Shown one piece after another: positions 26,743 to 34,921 of a DNA stretch of 36,093 bases. The DNA comes from Aquimarina sp. RZ0. GTDB lineage: Bacteria; Bacteroidota; Bacteroidia; Flavobacteriales; Flavobacteriaceae. Numbering within the stretch: position 1 is the stretch's first letter; each line of letters begins with the position of its first letter. The stretch covers positions 1-36,093 of the forward strand of contig NZ_VTZU01000069.1 of NCBI RefSeq assembly GCF_008370685.1, given 5' to 3'. The notes under the pieces were generated by a model. That model searched no databases. It saw only the letters and a list, made by a program, of their open reading frames with translations, and was not told where the DNA came from. The translations under genes and the position numbers were made by a program.

Positions 26743-27527
26743 AGATCACTTTCTAGTTTAATATTAATATCGACCTTAAATTTATTATATACTGCGCCAG
26801 GCTTTTTCTTACTATCAGGTTGAAGTAAAATGGGATAGATTTTATAAGATTTTAAATGTTCAAAGATCAGGTTACTCATTAAAGTATCATCTGTTACTTG
26901 ACAAATTATAAAGCCTAACCTTTGCAAAGTAGCTTTATGATCATACCAAGTTAATAATTCCTTTATATCACTTTCAGTTACTTCTTCCATAAGTTCTTCT
27001 ATGGTCGAGAGCATACGGTTTAATCCACCTAATTTATTCTGGTATCTTACCAAATCTGCTACTGTTAATACTGGACTAGATATATTGTAAATTCCAGCGT
27101 CAGATCGTCTAGCCTCTATATTTCCTTGTGGCCAACTTGTTGTTGTAAGAAAACGAATATCTAAAGGTGATTTTGAAATATCGAGTAATTTGGGTGGTTT
27201 TGTCATTACATAATCTCGCTGTAATTGCTGGTGACTTGCTCCATAAACTTTTGCAGCACTATAAAATGCTACATAATATTTCCTATTAAGGTATGTAAAC
27301 AGTTTTTCTACATATAGATTCAAAGGTAGTTTACCCAATGATCTATACCGAGGTGGCAGTATAAGATAAAAACCCTTTCTCAGGTTAACAACTTCATTTT
27401 TTTCTATAAGATGTGCCAGTTCTAACCAAATTGAATTTTTGGTTTTTTGAGTCTCTTGCATCAACTCATCTAAGGAGAAAGAATACTCTTCAACAGATAA
27501 AAGTTTGATAATATATTGGGCAACCAT
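26739..27527 (-). CDS. abiEi: AbiEi-family antitoxin and autorepressor
   Basis: This 262-aa protein begins with a winged-helix region (about 1-60, FSLDELMQETQ and VVNLRKGFYLILPPRY). The AbiEi-type C-terminal region follows, with YYVAFYSAAKVYGASHQQ, ARRSDAGIYNISSPVLTVADLVRYQ and a basic end. AbiEi antitoxins counter the AbiEii toxin without direct complex formation and repress their own promoter through the N-terminal domain. A 14-bp inverted repeat (27531-27544 with 27576-27589) sits 4 bp before the start and spans the predicted promoter, fitting autorepression. Confidence 0.88.
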   Translation of the reverse strand: MVAQYIIKLLSVEEYSFSLDELMQETQKTKNSIWLELAHLIEKNEVVNLRKGFYLILPPRYRSLGKLPLNLYVEKLFTYLNRKYYVAFYSAAKVYGASHQQLQRDYVMTKPPKLLDISKSPLDIRFLTTTSWPQGNIEARRSDAGIYNISSPVLTVADLVRYQNKLGGLNRMLSTIEELMEEVTESDIKELLTWYDHKATLQRLGFIICQVTDDTLMSNLIFEHLKSYKIYPILLQPDSKKKPGAVYNKFKVDINIKLESDL

Positions 27528-27530
27528 AAT

Positions 27531-27589
27531 TATAGTAATTATTTAAGCAATATATATATATTAGACATAATACTCAAATAATTACTATA
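27531..27589 (-). promoter_or_regulatory. abiE promoter with inverted-repeat operator
   Basis: TATAGTAATTATTT (27531-27544) and its perfect inverse (27576-27589) enclose a promoter-like minus-strand pair. TTTG is read from 27578-27575, and after 18 bp comes TATATATTG, read from 27556-27548 and close to TAnnTTTG. The distal arm overlaps the TTTG box. AbiEi binding here is inferred from known autoregulation in the family. Confidence 0.65.
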
Positions 27590-27690
27590 GTTTATTTAGC
27601 TTTACTTTAGTATGAAGACTTCCCTATTCTTTATTTTAATAAATAGTCAAAGAGAATTCGAACTTGTATCGTTTTGATATTAAGAAAGTT

Positions 27691-27852
27691 ATACGATTTG
27701 TGATTAAAAAATTCGTATAAATTCATTGAATTATTTTTTCTTTATGCAAGGCAAAAAAATCAAGCATAGCTATAGCTACGGTTTATTTTTTAAACGAAGT
27801 AGAAAGGAAAAAGAAACGATGAATATGCGAAATTTTTAGTTATAAATCGTAT
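27691..27852 (-). repeat. 162-bp MITE-like element, copy 2
   Basis: It is identical over 162 bp to the reverse complement of 10980-11141. The flanks AAGTT and TATAAC allow a short target duplication, but none is certain. Comparison with the R3 unit (33330-33500) shows that this element lies inside the longer R2 unit, so it entered after R2 was in place. Confidence 0.88.
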
Positions 27853-27873
27853 TATAACATTTTACGGAAAACA

Positions 27874-27906
27874 AAAAACCTGTAAATAATTAATTTACAG
27901 GTTTTT
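27874..27906 (-). terminator. Intrinsic terminator after the Hip operon
   Basis: A perfect 14-bp stem (27874-27887 with 27893-27906) has a 5-nt loop. The sequence is identical to the hairpin at 33389-33421. It follows repeat R2 on the minus strand. Confidence 0.85.
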
Positions 27907-27915
27907 ATCAATTCT

Positions 27916-27983
27916 GTGGGCTTAGAGCGACAGAGTTCGAACTTTTTGGTGGAGGATATTGGGTTGATTATTTCAAAATCAAA
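27916..27983 (-). repeat. ~68-bp terminator-linked direct repeat, copy R2
   Basis: Nearly identical to R1, and close to R3, over GTGGGCTTA(A/G)AGCGACA, GTTCGAACTTTTTGGTGGA and TTGATTATTTC. It starts 25 bp after the HipT-like stop and ends 10 bp before the terminator hairpin on the minus strand. Confidence 0.8.
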
Positions 27984-28008
27984 GTATTTATAACATCTAT
28001 AAACACGA

Positions 28009-28980
28009 TCATACATTCACATAAATTCTGTTATAACGCTCTTCTAAAACCTCCAAATATTGTAATTTCATAGTATCTGACAAAAATGAATTTTCAATCC
28101 AATTGACTGCTTTTTTTTCACTTTTTTCGAAGCGTTTAAATACACCTGCAATCTGCTTAAATGTCAACCCCAGACCTTTCCCGAATTCTTCAAAATGAGT
28201 TTTTGTAAATTTTTTCTTTTTACCAGCAATAGTTAGTGCCAATTCTTCAGTATCCTCAGGATTAACAATAGTTACATTTAATAAATCATAAGCAGGAGCC
28301 AAAGACCACCCAATAGCTGTTTTGATCATCGAAAAATTCTTTAGATGCATATCGTTATTCCCTGTCAAAAAAGAAAAAAGAGTAATTTCGAAAAAATACA
28401 ATTTATCTAATAAAGTATTACTAGTATACATATCCAAAGCTTTTCCTATACGCTCCATAGAACTTCGGTACTTATCAAATGCCTCTGTGATTTGAAACAT
28501 ATCCAGCATATGAATTTTTGTTCCATCTAATTTTCTGTCAATACGCTTAGTTAGATATGATAATTCACCAGATTTTAAGCGAATTAATGTAGATGGAACT
28601 GTATTTATTCCAAATGCCTCAGCTATACGCATAGTCACATGCTCATTCTCTGGCATTTCTGGATAATTGGCATTAGGAGGTTTAAAAATATAATCTCCAC
28701 CCAATGCTCCAACTACAGTAAGCCTATTATAGTGATCATTTGTTACTTCGTTTACCAAAGACATCGATAGTTTTGCCTGTACACCCGGTACTGATATACT
28801 TCTTTCCACCACATTCTTAGCTAATAAGGACATTTGATCTAAAGTATAATCAAGTATAGGTGTTTCTTTTGTTCCAAAAAATGCCATTGCACAATGCCCA
28901 TGAAAATCATTAGTACCTTTCAATTCTTGATAACAGTATAAACACTTATTCATCATTACCTGAATTAGTAGATTGTACAC
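28009..28980 (-). CDS. hipT: HipT-like Ser/Thr kinase toxin (HipA lacking N-subdomain 1)
   Basis: This 323-aa frame probably starts at Met10 (28953), giving 314 aa and an 8-bp overlap (ATGAATAA) with the HipS-like gene. A short CxxC...H/C segment (CLYCYQEL, HGHC) opens the protein. The glycine-rich loop region reads RSISVPGVQAKLS, with Ser61 and Ser63 matching the paired serines of HipT. Catalytic marks are GNNDMHLKNFSM (Asp210, Asn215) and the metal-binding APAYDLLN (Asp232). HipA kinases phosphorylate aminoacyl-tRNA synthetases; HipT of enteropathogenic E. coli targets TrpS. The missing N-subdomain is supplied by the separate upstream gene. The target here is unknown. Confidence 0.88.
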   Translation of the reverse strand: MYNLLIQVMMNKCLYCYQELKGTNDFHGHCAMAFFGTKETPILDYTLDQMSLLAKNVVERSISVPGVQAKLSMSLVNEVTNDHYNRLTVVGALGGDYIFKPPNANYPEMPENEHVTMRIAEAFGINTVPSTLIRLKSGELSYLTKRIDRKLDGTKIHMLDMFQITEAFDKYRSSMERIGKALDMYTSNTLLDKLYFFEITLFSFLTGNNDMHLKNFSMIKTAIGWSLAPAYDLLNVTIVNPEDTEELALTIAGKKKKFTKTHFEEFGKGLGLTFKQIAGVFKRFEKSEKKAVNWIENSFLSDTMKLQYLEVLEERYNRIYVNV

Positions 28981-29281
28981 TTACTGCTCCGATGCAATTT
29001 TGGCAACAGGCTAACAAAAGTCCCATTCTGTCGTTTCTGTTTATCTTCCAATTCCTTGAGGCAATATCTAATAACCATCCTTCTGGTATTAAGCCCTCAA
29101 AAAAAGGAAATAATCTTTTATCTAGATACACTTCTTGTCTCACAGGCATGGTAAACGTTATAAATTGATCTGAATATTCTTTTATATATTTCTGATCGTA
29201 TTGGAAAAGGTATTCACCATCATCGGTTTCTATCAATACACCAGACAATATATCATTGTAAAAGATGTTAGCTTTTCTCAT
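28946..29281 (-). CDS. hipS: HipS-like protein (detached HipA N-subdomain 1)
   Basis: This 111-aa protein matches the N-terminal HipA subdomain: a strand-rich start (NIFYNDILSGVLIETDDGEYLFQYD), FTMPVRQEV and RLFPFFEGLIPEGWLLDIA, then RMGLLLACCQNCIGAV. In E. coli HipBST the equivalent HipS is the antitoxin that blocks the HipT kinase, while HipB strengthens inhibition and binds DNA. The gene overlaps hipB by 14 bp and hipT by a few bases, so the three are translated as one unit. Inhibition of the neighbouring kinase is inferred from family and order. Confidence 0.85.
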   Translation of the reverse strand: MRKANIFYNDILSGVLIETDDGEYLFQYDQKYIKEYSDQFITFTMPVRQEVYLDKRLFPFFEGLIPEGWLLDIASRNWKINRNDRMGLLLACCQNCIGAVSVQSTNSGNDE

Positions 29282-29495
29282 TATCCTCGCTTTTTTCCAA
29301 TGATGAACTAGGAACAGGAACTAGCTCATGTCCAAACATCCTCAAAACAAGATTTACCTTTTCCATGTTCAAATTGGTTTTACCCTGTTCAATTTTTCTT
29401 ATCACTGTTAAAGCTACACCTGCACGTTCAGCAAATTGTGATTGGGTTAAGTATACCGACTTTCTTCGTTCTTTGACAAATGTTGCTAAGTTCAT
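29268..29495 (-). CDS. hipB: HipB-like XRE-family DNA-binding regulator
   Basis: This 75-aa protein is one helix-turn-helix domain of the XRE/Cro type (about 6-60: RKSVYLTQSQFAERAGVALT, then IRKIEQGKTNLNMEKV), with a short charged tail. The tail PVPSSSLEKSEDNEKS may act as a small linker, but no motif is recognised. The family represses its own operon and takes part in controlling the kinase. It is the first gene of the hipB-hipS-hipT order. Three operator-like sites lie just upstream (29499-29596). Confidence 0.9.
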   Translation of the reverse strand: MNLATFVKERRKSVYLTQSQFAERAGVALTVIRKIEQGKTNLNMEKVNLVLRMFGHELVPVPSSSLEKSEDNEKS

Positions 29496-29498
29496 AAT

Positions 29499-29596
29499 TA
29501 TATGTTTTTAGATATAATTTAATACAAATATAACAAAATATATGTATTTACATATAAAAAATGTTTTTCAAAAAATTTTATATTTAAAAGCATATA
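29499..29596 (-). promoter_or_regulatory. hip promoter with three operator-like sites spaced 40 bp
   Basis: Three 18-bp sites start at 29499, 29539 and 29579, exactly 40 bp apart. The central site, TATATGTATTTACATATA, is a perfect inverted repeat with a 2-bp spacer. The first, TATATGTTTTTAGATATA, differs at two positions; the third, TATATTTAAAAGCATATA, keeps the TATAT and CATATA ends. A minus-strand TATATTTG (29525-29532) fits a -7 box and lies between sites 1 and 2. HipB repression through these sites is inferred. Confidence 0.7.
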
Positions 29597-29712
29597 AAGA
29601 ATCAGAAATCAATTCAGCATATTCTTACGATTACATATGAACATAGTCATTTGCCAAAGGCTTAAGCCGCATTGTTTTTACTGCAAAAGAAAAAAGTTGC
29701 TTGAGACTAAAG

Positions 29713-32700
29713 TTAAGAAACTAAGTCCCTCAATTCATCATTAGACAAATCACCAATCCATTTTTCACCTGTAGAAACTGCCATATTAGCTAACTGTTTT
29801 TTATCTTGTAACATTTGATTGATTTTTTCTTCGAAAGTTCCTTTAGAAATCAGACGATGTACTAATACATTTTTTTGTTGACCAATACGGAAAGTTCGAT
29901 CAGTAGCTTGGGCTTCAACAGCAGGATTCCACCAAAGATCATAATGAATTACATGATTCGCAGCAGTAAGATTCAATCCTGTTCCTCCTGCTTTTATAGA
30001 TAGAATAAACGTTTTGATATGTTTTTTAGTTTGAAAGTCTTCTACCATCTCGTCTCTTTTGTTACGAGAAACTCCCCCATGTAAGAATAAGGGTTTTGTA
30101 CCAAAAACTTTGGATAGCATTTCCGAAAGAATCTGCCCCATTTCTTTGTATTGGGTGAAGATCAACACTTTTTCATTATTCTCATAAATAGCACTCAATA
30201 TCTCTAGTAATCGTTCTGATTTCCCTGACAATTGTGGACGATAATCTTCTTTCTTCAAAAATTGAGACGGATGGTTACAAACTTGCTTTAAAGCTGTTAT
30301 CATTTTAAGGACTAATCCTTTTCGTTCAATAGATTTTTCCTCAACTTCATTTAGAGCTTTTATCATTTTATCAACCACATTTTGATATAACGCAATCTGT
30401 TCCTTTCCTAGAGCAATAAAGCAATCTTGCTCTATTTTTTCAGGAAGATCAGTAATAATAGATTTGTCCGTTTTTAAGCGACGTAGTATGAAAGGATCTG
30501 TAACTTTTTTGAAACGATGTAATGCTAGCTGATCATTCTTTCGTTCAATAGGAGAAGAAAAATGTTGTGTAAAATATTTCATAGAACCTAAATACCCTTT
30601 GTTCGTAAAATCGAATAAGCTCCAATATTCACTTAAGCGATTTTCTACAGGTGTACCACTCATAGCAACTTTTACAGTAGCTTTAATTTTCTTTATAGCT
30701 TTGGTCTGTTCTGTTCCCGCATTTTTGATGGCTTGAGCTTCATCAATAACTAATATCTCCCATTTTATTTTTTGAAATTTGGATACATCGGAACGCAATA
30801 AACCATAGGTGGTTATAAAAACGTCAAAACCCTCTTTATCAAAAGTACGTTTTGCTCCATGATAAATATGAGTACTTAAATCTGGAGCAAACTTTTCTAT
30901 TTCTTTCTGCCAGTTGGTCAAAAGCGTAGTTGGTACCACAATGAGTCCTTTCTTTTTATCCAGCCTTCCTTCAGCTTTAAATTGAAGTAATAAGGTAATC
31001 ACCTGAATAGTCTTACCGAGTCCCATATCATCAGCAATAATACTTCCAAAACCTACCTTGCTATTATTATACAACCATTGAAAACCTCTTTCCTGATAAG
31101 GCCGTAAAGTGGCTTTTAAACTTTGGGGGATTGGTTTAGCTTCACTTTTCAACAAATTTTCTATAATTTCACGAGCTGAATTTGAAAGGGATATTTTGGC
31201 TTCTTGATATTCTTCAGTTAACGAAGATTGTAATATATCAATATGAGAAAGTTCTCTGTCTTTTTCTAAATTGTTTAATAAGGTTTGAATTTGCTTAGGA
31301 TCAATAAGCACATATTCTCCTTTAATATTGACTACTCCAGAGGTGTTGTTAACCAATTTTTTAAATTCAGCAACGGATATCGTTTGATTTCCTATAGCTA
31401 CCTGCCATTGAAAATCTAACATTTCATTCAAGTTTAAATAGGTTTTACTGTCTGTTTTTGAACTATTACTATCTAATTTTATGGAGACTTGAGGCTTCGC
31501 CAACTGCTTTAAAGAATTGGGTAATAGTATTCGAATACCTAGTAATTTGATAATAGGCAATACTTTAAGTAAAATGGCAGCAAAGCCATCGCTATCTAAA
31601 AAGAGTTGTTCTTTACCTAAAGAAGAAATCAATGGTTTTATGTCTACAAAATCTTTAGATAAACTCGATAACGATTGAAAAACAGAAGCTTTATAAGAAG
31701 CATACTTTCCTCCTTTGACAAACTTCTCTAAAGAAACAGGTTTTTGAACAGCATCCTGCTTATTTTCAATCCATAGTTCTATTTCAAAAATACTTTCCAA
31801 AGGATTATCTTCTATCTTAATCAATGGTGTATAAACTTGGCTACTGATGTGTAATCGCTGTAAATATTGATGTATAGAATTAGGAACTTGCTGCTCTTCA
31901 AAGTCAGGGAAAGATTGCTTTTTATTACTAAAAAAAAGTTCATCAATTTTAAAATCCAAAGGCGTTTTTGTGCCAGTAGTACATGATCCTTTTTTAAGCA
32001 TATAATGTGTTAAAAAAGTAGACAACAAACAAATGATTTGATCTTTTGGCGTTAAATATTGTTGCTTTTTAGAAGCGGTATTTATGGCAACAAACCGCTG
32101 TGAAATATTTTTCTCCAAAGATTCCACTAAATAGTTTACTTCCTCACTAGCCATAGCAGGTATCCAACGAACCTTATAATGTACTTCTTCCAATTCTACA
32201 ATTTGAGGAACATAAGCCCCATTAAGCATTAAATGAACACTTAAATGATAAGCCCGGTACAGGCATTGCAAATCAGCTGAGAGACGATTTTCAAATTTCC
32301 TAGGGATTCTTTCTAAAAAATCAATTAATGAATCTAAGTCTTTAGTAAAAGTTGAAGTATCCATAGGCTCCCCTCCAGAAAAGAAGGTAATCCCTTGGAA
32401 ATTTATTTCTTTCTTATGGATTTGAATTTCTACACATTCAATCTTCTCAAATGTATTGAGTTCTAGCGCGACAATTTCTTTTGCCACTATATTTTTGGCA
32501 AACGAAGTTCCTAGTTTATAATGTTTTTTAAGTATCGAGGCGAATGGTTTTGTATAAAAAAGCGCTTTAGCTTCTAATAGAGACAATACATTTTCGGCTT
32601 GAGGAATAATTTTAGACAAATCAAAAACAGCTTCCTCAGAACTATTTTGAAATTCAATAGAAATTGGTTTATCATAAAGTAAATTTTCGAAATTCAAAGC

Positions 32701-33234
32701 TTTTACACTTCCTTCTAACTGCATTCCTGCTTGGGTTAACGCGCTAAGAATATCCAAATCGTGCAATTGGAATAATAAAAACGGATTTCGGTCAATCTCT
32801 GCTGAGAAAACATAAATGACAGCTGCTAAATGTTTGCATGGCACAGCCCAATCTGGACAAGAACATTGCATTTCAAAATCTGACCATTGGTTAGGAAAAA
32901 CTTGTATTCCATTCTGTTTTGCAATCTCATTTAGTTCTTGTGGTAATTCACGATTTAATAAATGAGATAACGACAATGGATCACCAATAATAGCATCCAT
33001 AAGTTTCTTTTTCTGTGAAGAGCTAAATGCTGGAATGGTAATCTTAATAGTATAAGGTCTAGGCCTACTACCTTTAACTTTTGCCTCAATAATATTCTTA
33101 GTAATCCTAATATCCTTTACAGTACCTTTTCGAGCATAGGTTTTTCCTCTTGGTAAGCGGTTAGAATAATCAATTTGTGATAAAGCCTTTAAAAATTGTT
33201 CTCCCCACCAAGTTTTACCGAATTGTTGCGCCAT
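29713..33234 (-). CDS. SWIM zinc-finger SNF2-family helicase
   Basis: This 1,173-aa protein has a SWIM zinc finger (CSCPDWAVPCKH, Cys124, Cys126, Cys133, His135), a long middle region with no clear motif (about 150-690) and a SNF2 ATPase. The helicase motifs are complete: I DDMGLGKT (735-742), II DEAQ (831-834), III-like MSGTPVENRL (858-867), V AGGTGLNLT (1082-1090) and VI QATDRTFRIGQ (1109-1119). Such proteins are DNA-translocating ATPases of unknown cellular role; relatives occur in phage-defence systems but also as lone genes. No nuclease or methylase is adjacent, so a defence role is only suggested by location in an accessory region. Translation starts at 33234 (MAQQFGKTWWG, typical for the group). 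Confidence 0.9.
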   Translation of the reverse strand: MAQQFGKTWWGEQFLKALSQIDYSNRLPRGKTYARKGTVKDIRITKNIIEAKVKGSRPRPYTIKITIPAFSSSQKKKLMDAIIGDPLSLSHLLNRELPQELNEIAKQNGIQVFPNQWSDFEMQCSCPDWAVPCKHLAAVIYVFSAEIDRNPFLLFQLHDLDILSALTQAGMQLEGSVKALNFENLLYDKPISIEFQNSSEEAVFDLSKIIPQAENVLSLLEAKALFYTKPFASILKKHYKLGTSFAKNIVAKEIVALELNTFEKIECVEIQIHKKEINFQGITFFSGGEPMDTSTFTKDLDSLIDFLERIPRKFENRLSADLQCLYRAYHLSVHLMLNGAYVPQIVELEEVHYKVRWIPAMASEEVNYLVESLEKNISQRFVAINTASKKQQYLTPKDQIICLLSTFLTHYMLKKGSCTTGTKTPLDFKIDELFFSNKKQSFPDFEEQQVPNSIHQYLQRLHISSQVYTPLIKIEDNPLESIFEIELWIENKQDAVQKPVSLEKFVKGGKYASYKASVFQSLSSLSKDFVDIKPLISSLGKEQLFLDSDGFAAILLKVLPIIKLLGIRILLPNSLKQLAKPQVSIKLDSNSSKTDSKTYLNLNEMLDFQWQVAIGNQTISVAEFKKLVNNTSGVVNIKGEYVLIDPKQIQTLLNNLEKDRELSHIDILQSSLTEEYQEAKISLSNSAREIIENLLKSEAKPIPQSLKATLRPYQERGFQWLYNNSKVGFGSIIADDMGLGKTIQVITLLLQFKAEGRLDKKKGLIVVPTTLLTNWQKEIEKFAPDLSTHIYHGAKRTFDKEGFDVFITTYGLLRSDVSKFQKIKWEILVIDEAQAIKNAGTEQTKAIKKIKATVKVAMSGTPVENRLSEYWSLFDFTNKGYLGSMKYFTQHFSSPIERKNDQLALHRFKKVTDPFILRRLKTDKSIITDLPEKIEQDCFIALGKEQIALYQNVVDKMIKALNEVEEKSIERKGLVLKMITALKQVCNHPSQFLKKEDYRPQLSGKSERLLEILSAIYENNEKVLIFTQYKEMGQILSEMLSKVFGTKPLFLHGGVSRNKRDEMVEDFQTKKHIKTFILSIKAGGTGLNLTAANHVIHYDLWWNPAVEAQATDRTFRIGQQKNVLVHRLISKGTFEEKINQMLQDKKQLANMAVSTGEKWIGDLSNDELRDLVS

Positions 33235-33388
33235 AATGTTTTATCAGAATTTCGTGTTTTTTTAGACCAAAATACTGAGATTCTTTAAATTGAAAAACTC
33301 CTTTTTAGTGAAAAATAATATATTTTCAAAAAGTTCGAACCTGCATAGCATTGAAAAACAAAGCAATACAAAAAAAATAGTAAAACAA

Positions 33389-33421
33389 AAAAACCTGTAA
33401 ATAATTAATTTACAGGTTTTT
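33389..33421 (-). terminator. Intrinsic terminator after the deiminase-like gene
   Basis: The stem and loop are identical to those at 27874-27906 (33389-33402 with 33408-33421). The hairpin lies directly past repeat R3 on the minus strand. Confidence 0.85.
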
Positions 33422-33430
33422 ACAAATTAC

Positions 33431-33497
33431 GTGGCATAAAAGGACAAAGTTCGAACTTTTTGGTGGAAGATATAGGCTTAATTATTTCTAAATCAAA
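33431..33497 (-). repeat. ~68-bp terminator-linked direct repeat, copy R3
   Basis: This is the most diverged copy (GTGGCATAAAAGGACA, then AAGTTCGAACTTTTTGGTGGA and TTAATTATTTC). With the identical terminator hairpin and the shared TTCGAACC/TTGYATAGC-like flank near 33335, it forms a unit about 170 bp long that matches the R2 unit. It lies 7 bp past the stop of the deiminase-like gene. Confidence 0.72.
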
Positions 33498-33504
33498 AAA
33501 TTGG

Positions 33505-34443
33505 TTAATTTCTACATAAAGGAAGTGTTGAACAACGTATCAAACCATTTTGTTTACCTATTTCAGAATAGCAAACCTCTTCTACAACAATATCTAATTT
33601 TCTAAACCAATTATTTAATCTGGTGAACTTTTTATCAGATATTACTACGTTTTTATCAATGGATAATATATTGGTATACATTTCCAACATCTCATTAGAG
33701 TCTATATGAAATAAATTTTCTATTCCAAACAACTCTACCAGATATTGGTAATCCGACTCATTACGAAAAACTTCTTTATGAATTATTGCTTTATTATTAG
33801 ATACTGGTTGAAAACAACAATCTAAATGTAAAGCATTCTTTTTTGAATTTGTCATTGATTTATTTAGGTCTATTTCTTTAACAATTTTTTGAGGAAAAAG
33901 TTCTCTTATGAAGAGAACCGCATTTTGATTGGTTCTGGCGGTTATACAATTCTTAAAATCTTTCCCTTTGTACGTCCCAATAAATATATGATCTTCATAT
34001 AGAATAATATCACCTCCTTCTATTTTAATATCTGGTGAGTCTATTGTAATGATATTTTCAGGGTAAATTTTCTCAATTAAAAACTCAATTCCCAACAGTT
34101 CGTCAGTGCGATTAGATATCATGTTAGATTTTATGAACTTATCTTCGATTACAAAACCAACATCTCTTGTAAAAATTTGGTTAACATTCTTAAGATTTGT
34201 TGGATGGTAAACTCGAACATAATAATTTTTCAATATATCATTTACTGTTTTCAGTTCACCTACCATACTTTCTTCTTTAGGATATGTCCCTTCCCTGATA
34301 TGTTTAATAGATTTTGGATCATATGCCTCACTAATAATAGGTGTTCCTCCAAAATCATCAGCAATTCCAATTATTACAGACTCTAAACGAGATGTTTCAT
34401 TGTTAATGTTTAGTTTCATTTTTAGCAACTTATTATTTTTCAA
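33505..34443 (-). CDS. Arginine deiminase/amidinotransferase superfamily enzyme
   Basis: This 312-aa protein carries the guanidino-modifying fold with all key residues: FTRD (Asp94), EGGD (Glu142, Asp145), HLD (His206, Asp208) and a C-terminal RCSTLPL with catalytic Cys304. The set matches arginine deiminases, dimethylarginine dimethylaminohydrolases and amidinotransferases; substrate specificity cannot be read from motifs. There are two possible starts, Met1 (34443) and Met9 (34419, MKLNINNETSRLESVIIG). The second fits the usual domain start better. It is followed by repeat R3 and a terminator and is not in an obvious arginine-catabolism operon. The upstream neighbour is a gene fragment cut by IS66. 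Confidence 0.85.
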   Translation of the reverse strand: MKNNKLLKMKLNINNETSRLESVIIGIADDFGGTPIISEAYDPKSIKHIREGTYPKEESMVGELKTVNDILKNYYVRVYHPTNLKNVNQIFTRDVGFVIEDKFIKSNMISNRTDELLGIEFLIEKIYPENIITIDSPDIKIEGGDIILYEDHIFIGTYKGKDFKNCITARTNQNAVLFIRELFPQKIVKEIDLNKSMTNSKKNALHLDCCFQPVSNNKAIIHKEVFRNESDYQYLVELFGIENLFHIDSNEMLEMYTNILSIDKNVVISDKKFTRLNNWFRKLDIVVEEVCYSEIGKQNGLIRCSTLPLCRN

Positions 34444-34576
34444 TTAGTTAAAAACATAATGATATTAAAAGTAATTTCTGATGAACCTAATTTTGTATTA
34501 CAATAGAAGTCTATTCAAAAAAAATGAGGATTCTCGATTTTTTATATAAAGACTAATTTTTAATTTTATTATTAAT

Positions 34577-34921
34577 CTATGTCATTACATTTCGTAAGGA
34601 ACTTATCTCACAAGATCTTCTCAATTCTTGATGTAAATCATTCATCATTGTTTTTATATTTTTAGTTCTTATTATGAAACATATTGAAGCATAGAATATT
34701 CGTGAAGCTATTATTTCTATACTCTTATTTTTCATAAAAAAATAGATTCTATCGCTCTCTGAAGCCTTATCCATATTATGACAAGTAATTGTCAATAAGT
34801 AAATATCATTATGAAGAATTTTTATTCTATTATGATACTTTAGGGAAGTATATTCTTGAACTAAATTAGATTTCTTTGACCGAAGAAACTCTAAACAATC
34901 ATTAGAGACGACATAATAGAT
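34577..34921 (-). pseudogene. 5'-truncated gene of unknown function, cut by IS66
   Basis: An open frame of about 115 codons runs on the minus strand from the edge of the IS66 element (34921) to a stop at 34577, with no in-frame start of its own near the edge. It reads IYYVVSNDCLEFLRSKKS, then QEYTSLKYHNRIKIL, ITCHNMDKASESDRIYFFM and ends SSLRNVMT. A TTG or Met start inside gives a shorter 72-aa frame. The composition looks coding, but I recognise no family. The gene was probably longer and lost its 5' end when IS66 inserted. Confidence 0.55.

Noticed and set aside
29713..33234. SNF2 protein as part of a DISARM-like defence system
   Set aside because: No methylase, phospholipase-like or DUF1998-type partner lies next to it; it stands alone between the hip operon and repeat R3.
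25809..33497. R1-R3 as integron attC sites
   Set aside because: No R/L box pairs with GTT-type cores and no integrase are visible; the genes also carry their own promoters and operators.
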